Translations under genes and position numbers: made by a program
Notes under the pieces: model-generated
What the model was told of the DNA's origin: nothing
Database searches by the model: none
The model's input: only the letters and a program-made list of their open reading frames with translations
Shown here: one piece after another, positions 33,701 to 40,293 of the stretch
Numbering within the stretch: position 1 is the first letter of the stretch
Layout: each line of letters begins with the position of its first letter
Origin: Bdellovibrionales bacterium
GTDB lineage: Bacteria; Bdellovibrionota; UBA1018
Direction: 5' to 3'
NCBI GenBank assembly: GCA_016786465.1
Contig: JAEUWC010000030.1
Span: 186,001-250,000, forward strand
Length of the DNA stretch: 64,000 nucleotides

Positions 33701-36104
33701 AGGTGGTGCATGGATCTGTGACCTGCGATCCGTCAACCAGAAGGGTTTGATCACCCGTTACTTTTTGCGTGATGATGAAGATTCCAGCCGCATTGGTCAT
33801 GACCGGATTGATGTCGGCACGCCCTGAAATCGAGACCTTGGCGTTGGGTAGCGGACGATCTTCTGTATCGAGAACGACACCAGAAAGTAGAGTCGTTGAA
33901 TTGTAAGAAAGATCAATCGATTCGCTTCGGGGTTCGCTTGGACTAACAGCCGTCAAGCGTGCAGAAGTAAAATAGGGTGATTCGATCAAGAAGGTTCCGT
34001 CACTTGCGGCCGTGGCGGTGAACTGGCTAAAGAATCCTACACGTAGGGTCAGGCTAGATCCGGCATACGCCGCCCCTGGCATCCCTTGAACCATCAGCTT
34101 TGTTGGGTCATCTGGAAGCGGCTGAATAACGACCAAGGCCGCTTGAAGAATTGAAAGATTGATGCTGACTGGGACTGAAAACGAAGTCGCGTTTCCCGCA
34201 AGGTCCGTGATGATTCCGGCAAGAACATAAGGACCCTGGCCGATCGCCGTTTCAATTCCACTAAAGGATTTTCCGTCACCCGACAAAGACAGCTGCTTTG
34301 TATTCAGTACGGCCTGTGAAAGTACTTCGTTTACCGATCCATTAACTGGGAAGCTTAGGGTCGCGATACTTGCGCCAGAAGTCGGCGAAAATCCCGTCAA
34401 AACGGGCGCGACCGTATCCAAGGTCACCATCGCAAGATCTCGCGACGATGTCAGTCCGACCGCATCCGTTGATTCGATCTTGATTGCGTTCATGCCTTCG
34501 GCAAGCGTGGTGGACAACGTAAACGAAAGTGCCGAAGTTTCTTGAACGACTAGACCATTCAAAAAGACTTTCGTATTCACCGATGATTCATCCGTCACCG
34601 TGATCGGTGCGGTGAACTGAACCTGGTTGGTCAGTATCGGCGAATCCGGCCCACCTGCAATCACAGGCGCCGTCACATCGGGGCTTACGTCGACTTGGGT
34701 CGTAAGACGGCGGCGATTACCGGCCATGTCGGTTGCAATCCAAAGCAATGACTTCAATCCAGGAGCACCAAAATCCAAAGACCCTGAAAACGACAATCGG
34801 TCGTTTGACAAAGTCAGCGCCACGGGCGACAGACTTCCGACCGAAACTGAAATCGACGACAGCGCTTCATTCGCCGAACCCGAAACTGGACGAACCCCGC
34901 GCGAAATCATCCAAAAATCAGCGGGTTTCGTGGTCAGTACCGGTGGAACCGTATCCGCACCCGCCACACAATAAGTCACATCAATCGTCGAACTGGGAAG
35001 CCCGGGGCTAGCTAGCTTCACCGAAGCCATTGCACCCGCGCCTGGATCGGCAAGCGTGTAAGGCACTTCCGCGCCATCCAATGTTACAACCACGCTAGCA
35101 GCCGACAGGCCTGCGCGCGCCAGCGTGAAATCCGATTTCAGATTCATCCGAACCGCGGCGCGATTTCCAAGCGCTTCCATTCCGGTGCGGTAATTCGCAT
35201 CCGCCATGTCAATGGTGATCCCACCGGTCGCCTGAACAAATTCCAGGTACCCGTATCCCAGTTCGTTTTCGCCAGCCGACTTTCCGCGTGGGACGGTCGA
35301 AAGATTATTGTAAATGACGGCGGCCGTAACATATGGGCGATCACCCATGAACGAAGCAAGCTTCGAAGCCAAAGCTTCCTTCGTGACCCCCGCGCAGTCC
35401 TTGGCTAGCGCTTTCTTTTCAGCGCCCTGTGGATCAGGAACCGGCGTGACCCCGCTTGGATAAACTGCGCAAATGTCATTTTCATCTGACATGAAGACTG
35501 AAACCAACGCCGCGTCGGTACGGAAAAACCCCTGTGACCGCGCCAAAGCCACACGGTCGGTATCTAAAGCGCGAAGCAGGGAATAGATTCCCATTTCTCC
35601 GCCATCGGATTTCGAATCGTTTGGAATTTCAGATTGCTTCGTTAGCCGATCTTTTAGTTCCGACTGAATCGTCGCTAGCGACATCGATTCAGAATCCAAG
35701 ATCCAAGCTTCATTTTTGTTGCGGCGAAAAATCTTACCCGCCCACTGCGAATGCGGACCATGGGCAGGCATCACGGCGATTCGGTAATCCAAAGTGGACG
35801 GCAACGCGCGAACAAACGCATCCATCGCGTCGGCAAGCTTCCCGCGTTCAGCGTTCAGTGACCCCGACGTATCGACGACCAAAAGCAGGTCTAGTTTTTC
35901 AGTCACAACCGCTTGCGGCTGCGTGAAGCGTTCAACATGGCAGGCCGGAATCTGGGTCACTGGAATCGGCGGGGCAGGGGGCGCGGAAGTGACGCTTGGA
36001 TCAAACGAATCGGAAACGATCTGCCGATCGGTCGAAGTCAGTTCGCAACCGGTAGCAGCAAAAGCCAAGCCGACCCATAAAAGCGGTAAACGATTGAAAC
36101 TCAT
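27744..36104 (-). CDS. giant lipoprotein with vWA, Ig-like, NHL and RHS/YD repeats
   Basis: 2786 residues, the largest gene of the window. The signal MSFNRLPLLWVGLAFAATG is followed by Cys20. Next come a vWA domain with the MIDAS motif LLLVVDTSGSLN (about 73-84), several Ig-like modules (about 380-650), a carboxypeptidase-regulatory-like domain near 730, a ZU5-like segment near 830-970, NHL-type propeller repeats around 1440-1600, and long YD/RHS repeats (about 1640-2560; YEYDDWNRLTAVI, YTYQYDDSGNLNYEKDPNG). The RHS core motif is GREYDEETGNYYYRARYYDP then GRFLQKDP. After DPTG only about 183 residues follow, partly hydrophobic and with no toxin fold I recognise. Likely a lipid-anchored shell or adhesin at the cell surface. 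Confidence 0.92.
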   Translation of the reverse strand: MSFNRLPLLWVGLAFAATGCELTSTDRQIVSDSFDPSVTSAPPAPPIPVTQIPACHVERFTQPQAVVTEKLDLLLVVDTSGSLNAERGKLADAMDAFVRALPSTLDYRIAVMPAHGPHSQWAGKIFRRNKNEAWILDSESMSLATIQSELKDRLTKQSEIPNDSKSDGGEMGIYSLLRALDTDRVALARSQGFFRTDAALVSVFMSDENDICAVYPSGVTPVPDPQGAEKKALAKDCAGVTKEALASKLASFMGDRPYVTAAVIYNNLSTVPRGKSAGENELGYGYLEFVQATGGITIDMADANYRTGMEALGNRAAVRMNLKSDFTLARAGLSAASVVVTLDGAEVPYTLADPGAGAMASVKLASPGLPSSTIDVTYCVAGADTVPPVLTTKPADFWMISRGVRPVSGSANEALSSISVSVGSLSPVALTLSNDRLSFSGSLDFGAPGLKSLLWIATDMAGNRRRLTTQVDVSPDVTAPVIAGGPDSPILTNQVQFTAPITVTDESSVNTKVFLNGLVVQETSALSFTLSTTLAEGMNAIKIESTDAVGLTSSRDLAMVTLDTVAPVLTGFSPTSGASIATLSFPVNGSVNEVLSQAVLNTKQLSLSGDGKSFSGIETAIGQGPYVLAGIITDLAGNATSFSVPVSINLSILQAALVVIQPLPDDPTKLMVQGMPGAAYAGSSLTLRVGFFSQFTATAASDGTFLIESPYFTSARLTAVSPSEPRSESIDLSYNSTTLLSGVVLDTEDRPLPNAKVSISGRADINPVMTNAAGIFIITQKVTGDQTLLVDGSQVTDPCTTCTSRKFTNTSLKISVGLNQTNALQRPIYLPPVLQDGTAVAVTPSQGGTVTSPHAPGVSLEIPADAMTSAGNTPIEFSMGFVDAKKSSAEVPEFAVPDQVLNLEPSGMVFSKRIDVTLPNDNELPAGANLLIFSFDSKTGSWAPDGVAVVTPDGQSVKTKPGMGISHFSQIYAVPPGIQVSQMGAQDKPGTTTFDGGLTAQVDLPSYKVLGADVAPGLIYNSRWAAPTVTTTNLITLPSVQASMQVVQGQTILQKLVFFFDPSPTVSTFYQIVPEKIEATFQTTGVLSEKMPVTGVPRESAISFNFDLGHLQSGVYPYISHWDVYLRHINLVTVQKRKKKYSLFGPLVNSGKEVFDNSFTQYAPSDFSGQIFVQNKMNSAIGQGWKVQGPARIVNPTENKLMIEESDGRVSTYSIENSISTVVNTASTDMTVTDFGRIQWPNLLGLRRNLVSGRYAIGSMDLSNPSTVSNLATTLPNTDGIIRHNWTHVQSCGFLCTSRTPAHIETGYFAPRLPSDALGLPDGRLITTSAKFHTVHLSANPGDLSGLLAGGTTVPPTSFGGQENPAGALNFIQSAYCNSALGVTCNFSGRISGHRSSEGHYPLPGAFKNGSTGSLASDFLLNRPGGLAQHPFRSVVAIADTGNHRVIEIDLSTGATLVIAGNQQTVAKTDGVPASQSSLVNPVSLQYDSGGRLIILTEEGYIRLVDTGGIITTIAGRPWNDPDAIFSNQGPSSTFALKEPRSIVLDEENATLYVSDTGYHRIVAFDVSFGGNTAWAVAGNGTPGFNGDKRSALDAQLNAPMALALDPDKNLLFIDSKNERVRRVIFNRSTSTPLTYSPTAEDNTLMARDRTTGSFTRTLRDGTVQNFDADGFETSVTTRTGRTVSYAYDSNHLLKSQTDPTGRMIQYRYTGGKLSEIEDPAGRITYLNHVGNYLQSVKFPDQTTRSFGYATDGSGRIESETNANGYTTQYQYNNVGRLSKVIRPDGKAITLFDVASGTVANGYTAGNAGQIKPQKQEGTQNEVTDPRNIKVTMKPDAKGYISIIKDPNGIVTKIDRNSKGQPLVIYKDFKDNGTAEDDRDDTFESKVTFTYDSVTGDLLSKVDSATGHTETRTYNSFGQTLTEKSITGITVTHVYDPVTGLETETRDSVNGILGSVTYAHPLKLPTRKTDAHGKVSDFTYDQKGNLETQETPIDSSRKAKVVYTRDDAGNILTAKNPNGDVTTYEYDDWNRLTAVISAENERTEYTYSFTGKLTQVKDAKANLITYNYNSLDQLEEKVDQLGKVYTYQYDDSGNLNYEKDPNGNIKRFTYNNRNQIESKILPDDQYDFTYDGQGNLKFLSNQNYSVQINLDSENRLVQSIQSHGQGLKSSHPDVTLAFSYDEFDRRKSMTTPSGTIDYEYDSYSRIKKVTNEKSEAFTFEYDLLGRESRRTRPGSQTVLSFDDGSFLKTITHTGLSGSSLNLVVGYDRDLSGLRTGVNRSGISNLTLGYDKNQQLTSSASSNTGLVPNESYDYDEIHNRKQDHGGTYAYDLKSQQLTEDYRNFYFYDENGNLISKQAKGLTGEVTSFAYTSENQLKSVKVFAPGAPQSQFFVIGTAVPVKEIYYFYDPMGRRVEKQVIDHQNAINSLTRRYVYDGQDLITELDEGNQILASYTHRLNPSDQVVDDVLSVNVTSYGQTKGLAQTSGSYHFVKDGLGSVTEVTNSGGHLVQRVVYATFGKILSIRDANANDVTSSPVLKTHFAFTGREYDEETGNYYYRARYYDPNIGRFLQKDPEPGLSTIPASVVNNYSYVKNLPTGLVDPTGKSWIGDFFEGILNIAGSFLEMIVGLAVMVGGLAYGILSFAFSLGQNTDWDYLKLGSAIGLAGLYRFGGGFELAFSGGRKAIKGAKALEAGAIGGLFGKIGGYGFNEGFKGGFAAQVASDIYLDSLGGSQQCADSLENAVFEGYILNSLEAKMSTWSAGCVQISYEERNIPFVGRTRVPIPRFN

Positions 36105-36138
36105 TTTGCCCCCGAATCCCTACTGAAACTGTCCTTTT

Positions 36139-36167
36139 AGGTTAACGCCGCGGGTCGGGGGCAACAA
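36139..36167 (-). promoter_or_regulatory. possible promoter of the giant RHS gene
   Basis: On the minus strand TTGTTG, a 17-base spacer and TAACCT, about 35 bases ahead of the start codon at 36104. A G-rich ribosome site (GGGGGC) precedes the ATG. The spacer is GC-rich with repeated CCGCGG elements. Moderate match only. Confidence 0.35.
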
Positions 36168-36240
36168 CGGGCCGCGGGTAAGGAAAATTAAGTGGGGTAT
36201 AAACTGGGGTTTTGTTCAAATTTCATGAAGTTACGTCGCA

Positions 36241-36270
36241 TTTTCCGGACTTTTCTTGAAGTCCGGAAAA
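36241..36270. promoter_or_regulatory. perfect 12-base inverted repeat ahead of the Phd-like gene
   Basis: TTTTCCGGACTT (36241-36252), a 6-base loop and AAGTCCGGAAAA (36259-36270). It lies 24 bases before the proposed GTG start at 36295. Antitoxins of the Phd/YefM type repress their own promoter through inverted repeats, so an operator is the natural reading. It could also act as a terminator hairpin for leftward or rightward transcripts. Confidence 0.5.
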
Positions 36271-36294
36271 GCCAAAGCAACCCCTGGAAAACTT

Positions 36295-36528
36295 GTGAAA
36301 AAAGACCAAAAGTTAAGACCTTCGAAGAAAATTTTCCCCAATCAAAACCTGCGCATGGTCACGGCAACAGAAGCGTCCAAGAAGTTTGGCACCTTATTAG
36401 ATGATGTCGTCTTGGGGAAACAGGCGATCGGCCTGACTTTTCATGGTCGCGTCCGCGCGGTGGTTTTACGGCATGATCAGTTTCAAGCGCTGCTGAAATC
36501 GATGAATCCGGCCAAAGATTCGCCATAG
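36295..36528 (+). CDS. Phd/YefM-type antitoxin-like protein
   Basis: 77 residues from the GTG at 36295 (GGAAAA upstream); an internal ATG at 36355 or the TTG at 36256 are alternatives. The region MVTATEASKKFGTLLDDVV, then LTFHGRVRAVVLRHDQFQALL, has the Phd/YefM fold signature: an N-terminal DNA-binding part, a strand, and an H-x-R-x-A-V strand. The tail is short, and no RelE, Doc or PIN toxin gene follows. Instead an AAA ATPase gene follows after 61 bases on the same strand. Confidence 0.72.
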   Translation: MKKDQKLRPSKKIFPNQNLRMVTATEASKKFGTLLDDVVLGKQAIGLTFHGRVRAVVLRHDQFQALLKSMNPAKDSP

Positions 36529-36530
36529 GG

Positions 36531-36586
36531 TTTTTTTGCTACCTAGCAAAAAAATGTGTTACTATTTTAACTAGGTAGCAAAAAAA
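36531..36586. promoter_or_regulatory. paired palindromic operator-like sites overlapping the ATPase promoter
   Basis: A perfect 16-base inverted repeat at 36531-36546 and 36571-36586 (arms TTTTTTTGCTACCTAG and its complement). The left arm also forms its own 11-2-11 palindrome at 36531-36554. The two CTAG-centred sites are 31 bases apart, about three helical turns. They cover a candidate promoter (TTGCTA at 36536, 18 bases, TACTAT at 36560) and the leader up to the start codon at 36590. Confidence 0.6.
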
Positions 36587-36589
36587 CTA

Positions 36590-37708
36590 ATGAAGCCGAA
36601 ATCGCGATATCTCAATGCACAAATTCAGGACGACCTGAAGCGCAAAATGGTTTTTCTGGGGGGACCTAGGCAGGTCGGAAAGACCACGCTGGCACAAAGT
36701 TTGGCTCGGGACCTAAAGGGCTATTTGAACTGGGACATCCCTGGTCACCGCATGCAGATCTTGAAACGCGAACTTCCCAACACGGAACTTTGGATTTTTG
36801 ACGAAATTCACAAGCACCGTCCTTGGCGAAATTACTTAAAGGGGCTTTTTGATGAATTCAAAGGAACCCGGGAAATCTTAGTCACCGGCAGTGCCCGCTT
36901 GGATCTTTATCGACGAGGCGGTGATTCTCTTCAAGGCCGCTATCACTTTCTTCGGCTTCACCCGCTTTCGCTGGCAGAAATCGCAGGCAGGACGGAAAGC
37001 GATCTTCTGACATTGATGAAACTAGGTGGTTTTCCAGAACCTTTTTTTTCCCAGTCCGAAACCCAGGCAAAACGTTGGTCCAAAGAATATCAGACCCGTG
37101 TGGTGCAGGAAGATATTCGTGACTTAGAACGGGTTCAAGATCTAGGAAATCTGGAACTTCTTTTGCACCGACTTCCCGAACACGTAGGATCCCCGCTTTC
37201 TTTGAATTCTCTTCGCGAAGACTTGCATGTCAGTCATCGAGCCGTCAGCCAGTGGATGGAAATTTTTGATCGGACCTACTGCATCTTTCGGTTGGCGCCA
37301 TTTGGTTCGCCCAAGATTCGGGCCGTAAAGAAAGAACGCAAACACTATCATTTCGATTGGACCCTGATATCCGACGAAGCGCTTCGGTTTGAAAATCTAG
37401 TCGCCGTTCATCTTCAAAAGTGGATTCATTTCCAAGAAGACGTCTACGGGAAAACAATGGAACTTCGCTACTTTCGCGACACGGATCGACGCGAAGTGGA
37501 TTTCGTTGTTCTTGAAAATGGAAAGCCCGTCCAGTTTATCGAATGCAAACTTTCCGACGGGGAAGTGTCGTCAGGCCTAAGGTACCTGAAAGCCAAGTTT
37601 CCTAAAGTCGAATCCATTCAGATTGCCCTGAAGGGCCAAAAAGACGTCGTAACTTCAGACGGGATCAGTCTGATGCCCGCGCATCGCTTTTTGGCGCAGT
37701 TGGTTTAG
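36590..37708 (+). CDS. AAA_14 ATPase with DUF4143 and nuclease-like C-terminus
   Basis: 372 residues. Walker A is FLGGPRQVGKTTLAQSLA (about residues 21-38), Walker B LWIFDEIHKHRPW, followed by the sensor VTGSARLDLYRRGGDSL and RYHFLRLHPLSLAE, all typical of the AAA_14 group. A winged-helix stretch (LSLNSLREDLHVSHRAVSQW) leads into DUF4143, which ends in REVDFVVLENGKPVQFIECK; the D and ExK residues fit a PD-(D/E)xK-like nuclease core. The family is widespread and mobile, with no settled function. Its neighbours are a Phd-like protein and the paired operator-like repeat. Confidence 0.9.
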   Translation: MKPKSRYLNAQIQDDLKRKMVFLGGPRQVGKTTLAQSLARDLKGYLNWDIPGHRMQILKRELPNTELWIFDEIHKHRPWRNYLKGLFDEFKGTREILVTGSARLDLYRRGGDSLQGRYHFLRLHPLSLAEIAGRTESDLLTLMKLGGFPEPFFSQSETQAKRWSKEYQTRVVQEDIRDLERVQDLGNLELLLHRLPEHVGSPLSLNSLREDLHVSHRAVSQWMEIFDRTYCIFRLAPFGSPKIRAVKKERKHYHFDWTLISDEALRFENLVAVHLQKWIHFQEDVYGKTMELRYFRDTDRREVDFVVLENGKPVQFIECKLSDGEVSSGLRYLKAKFPKVESIQIALKGQKDVVTSDGISLMPAHRFLAQLV

Positions 37709-37781
37709 GTTCGACAAATTTGGCTCCTTAAAGATTCGATCTGGCAATTCCCTAAAACCTTTGCCAAATTCCTAGGTTCCT

Positions 37782-38255
37782 ATGAGCCTACGCCTTCACT
37801 TTGCGTCCCTATCCCTAGGCGCGTCCGTGGATCAACAGACCGGCGCACTTTCCGTTTTCGATGTGCTGGAAGAAATCCGCACCCCGCAGCTTCCGATTCA
37901 GATGCAGTCGCTGGTCCTGGCGCTAAGCCTGGAAAAAACCACGCGTTTTGGATTCAACGGCAAGATGGTCATTCACATCCTGACCCCAGACGGAAATTCG
38001 CAAACGGTTGGAAACGGCGACCTAAACGTCGCTGCCGAACAAAAGCGCATGAAGGCCGTTTTTCGCTTCGGTGGCTTTCCGGTCACGCAAGCCGGCCCGC
38101 ACCGATTTGTCGTCGCGTGGCTAGATGGCGCGGGCAACAAGCAAGGCGAAGCGATTTTGGATTTTGATGTCTTTGTCGTGAACGAAGCAGGTCAGCCTGG
38201 CGGCGCACCGGTTGGCCCTGCAGGCGGCGGCGAAAGGCCACCGACTTCGCACTGA
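37782..38255 (+). CDS. DUF6941-like conserved hypothetical protein
   Basis: 157 residues, cytoplasmic. The opening LRLHFASLSLGASVDQQTG then ALSVFDVLEEI resembles the DUF6941 family, a single beta-sandwich of unknown role. The strands VLALSLEKTTRFGFNGKMVI and PHRFVVAWLDGAG support an immunoglobulin-like fold. The last 25 residues are a low-complexity Gly/Pro tail. It has an AGGTTCCT ribosome site and stands alone between the ATPase and a convergent gene. Confidence 0.65.
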   Translation: MSLRLHFASLSLGASVDQQTGALSVFDVLEEIRTPQLPIQMQSLVLALSLEKTTRFGFNGKMVIHILTPDGNSQTVGNGDLNVAAEQKRMKAVFRFGGFPVTQAGPHRFVVAWLDGAGNKQGEAILDFDVFVVNEAGQPGGAPVGPAGGGERPPTSH

Positions 38256-38275
38256 TTTTCGCGCCCAATTGGCCG

Positions 38276-38818
38276 CTAATTCGTCACCGGCTGCCCCGGA
38301 CCATCCATCGGATCGGGGTCCGTCAGCTTGACTTCTTTCTTATAAAGCTTTTCGGCCTTGGCGAAATCCTTCGTACCCTTACCGCGAATTTCAAGATTGC
38401 GATGGAACGTCCAGCTGGACGTGGTCACGATCAGATTGGTGTGGCCCGTCTTGGGCACGCCCGTCAGCGTGAACTTGCAAGGACGCGTCGCCTTGCCCGG
38501 AACTTCAGCCGGTTCCTTCACTTTCACGACTTCTTCGTCGGCCACGACGATGAACTTCATATTGCCTTCGCAAGTGATCGTCGTTTCTTTTCCCTGAATC
38601 AGAACCAAGGTTTTCTTGTCGATCAGCCAATCTTTTCTGGGCGGAACCAGTGAAAGCTTAGAAAGCCCAATTGAAACTTCGACCGGAACGTCGGCTTTCG
38701 CAGCTTCCGTTTCGGCAGCCGTTGGCGGCGGAAGTGACGGGGCAGGGGTCGATTCCGCGGCCCAGGCCGAAGTCGTTAAAAATATCGTCGTGATCACCAG
38801 ATGAAAGGCGTTTCGCAT
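38276..38818 (-). CDS. secreted protein, pilus-assembly RHIN-like domain possible
   Basis: 180 residues from the ATG at 38818 (GGAAAG upstream). The signal peptide ends TSAWA (about residue 20) and a Pro/Ala linker follows. The core VLIQGKETTITCEGNMKFIV, VADEEVVKVKEP and then LTGVPKTGHTNLIVTTSS resembles the N-terminal domain of pilus/secretin proteins (CpaC-type). The resemblance is of pattern only. The C-terminal part is charged. Probably the last gene of the ampG-tldD run, 92 bases after the TldE-like gene. Confidence 0.6.
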   Translation of the reverse strand: MRNAFHLVITTIFLTTSAWAAESTPAPSLPPPTAAETEAAKADVPVEVSIGLSKLSLVPPRKDWLIDKKTLVLIQGKETTITCEGNMKFIVVADEEVVKVKEPAEVPGKATRPCKFTLTGVPKTGHTNLIVTTSSWTFHRNLEIRGKGTKDFAKAEKLYKKEVKLTDPDPMDGPGQPVTN

Positions 38819-38910
38819 GCGTCTTTCCATTCTGGGGCCCCAGCCTAGGGCGGTAAATGAAATTCTTTTGACCCTGGCTACGTCGCACCTAGCCAACGCA
38901 GACCGGACGC

Positions 38911-40275
38911 CTAGCCCACAATAGAAACGTCATTCATCAGCGCATATTTCGGCCCAAAGTACCCATGTCCGGGGCCTAGGTCGGCAGAAAAGTGCGCATG
39001 CTTCACGCGTTCTTTCGATAGCCTGACGTTTTTAAAGTTTTCAAAAAGCGACCCCGAAAGGGATCCGCCCTTTAAGTACTTGGACGTCTTGGTTTTGCGA
39101 TCGTAAAGCCGCGCCAATCGGATTTCACTGCTGAAGGTTCCCGACTGAGCATCCGCAAACAATCCCGAAAACTGCAGAATTTCGATCACCTGGGGGGCCT
39201 GTTGGGTCAATTCTTCATGACTGAATTGACCGGCCCCGATTTCCACTGCGCCTGCGGTCGTCGTCGCAGGCATCGAAAGGTAAGTCGCGTGCTGAAGATC
39301 GGCCGCCGTGGCCACGATCTTGTTCTGATCCACCAACTGCAGGCGCTTTTGCGCAATCCCCTGGGAAGAAACCGCCGAAGTGTCTGCGCCATAATCCAAA
39401 GACGGATCTAGCCAAATTGAAATCAGATCACCGGTCGCGCCTTCGATCAAAGGCGTTCCAGGCTTTTGAAACGGAAGCTGGTTATACGCATTGGCCGCCG
39501 AAAAATGCGAAATCTGGTTGTTCCAAAGTGTGCTTAAAACTTCCGCGTTCACGATCACCGGATACTTTCCGGTGGCGGGTTTTTCAGTCGCCAGTGATGC
39601 GGCGGCCAGTTCGGCGGTTTCGTCAAAAAGCGCCGCGATGTTCACGTCGTCCTGACTGACGGCCCAGTGCGAATTCAGGTATTCGTCCGCGTGGTTCTGA
39701 CCATTGGGAAGCTTGATGGATTTTGAATACGCCGCTTCGACGTAAATCCGGCTTTGGGACGAACGGTGGGTCAGCCCGTTGCTTAAATGAAATTCGCGGT
39801 GGTGCATGGACAAGAAAAGTTCAGCCGAATTAAAAGCGCTTTCGCGCTTCTTTTCCACAGCCGCGCGAATCTGCGCGGTCAACTGATCCATGGAACCATC
39901 CATGTCTTCGGCGATCCGCGGATCGCTGGTTTTCAGCTGCGGCAACTTTTCAGGAAGCGAAGTCGGAAGCGCCCATGCTTGGTGGTCGGTCAGCTTTGCG
40001 GCCTGAATGGCCGCATCGATCTGCGGCTTCAAAGCCAGGCTTGGAAAAAGCTTCACGGAAATTTCGCCTTGGCGCCCTTGAACGCCGCGGTTCACAAAAA
40101 CGCGCATTTGAATCGACTGCAAGCGCGTGTCGCGATCCTGGTCGATCCCTAATTTCTGCGCGTCGTTCAAGAAATAACGTTCCTTGCGATGAATGTGTTC
40201 CTGGCTGACGATCCAGCCCAGGACATCGGGAAAGTTTTTCAATTCGGATTTCAGCTGGTCAATTTTCCAATCCAT
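38911..40275 (-). CDS. TldE/PmbA-like partner of TldD
   Basis: 454 residues of the TldD/PmbA family, without the HExxxH zinc motif, so it should be the non-catalytic subunit. The C-terminus (SGSLFENFKNVRLSKERV, then YALMNDVSIVG) shows the conserved end of the family. It follows tldD by 18 bases on the same strand. TldD and TldE form a heterodimeric metalloprotease that cleaves unfolded peptides, known from microcin B17 maturation and CcdA degradation. No RiPP precursor is obvious nearby. Confidence 0.85.
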   Translation of the reverse strand: MDWKIDQLKSELKNFPDVLGWIVSQEHIHRKERYFLNDAQKLGIDQDRDTRLQSIQMRVFVNRGVQGRQGEISVKLFPSLALKPQIDAAIQAAKLTDHQAWALPTSLPEKLPQLKTSDPRIAEDMDGSMDQLTAQIRAAVEKKRESAFNSAELFLSMHHREFHLSNGLTHRSSQSRIYVEAAYSKSIKLPNGQNHADEYLNSHWAVSQDDVNIAALFDETAELAAASLATEKPATGKYPVIVNAEVLSTLWNNQISHFSAANAYNQLPFQKPGTPLIEGATGDLISIWLDPSLDYGADTSAVSSQGIAQKRLQLVDQNKIVATAADLQHATYLSMPATTTAGAVEIGAGQFSHEELTQQAPQVIEILQFSGLFADAQSGTFSSEIRLARLYDRKTKTSKYLKGGSLSGSLFENFKNVRLSKERVKHAHFSADLGPGHGYFGPKYALMNDVSIVG

Positions 40276-40293
40276 AATTTTTCCTGTGCCCGC

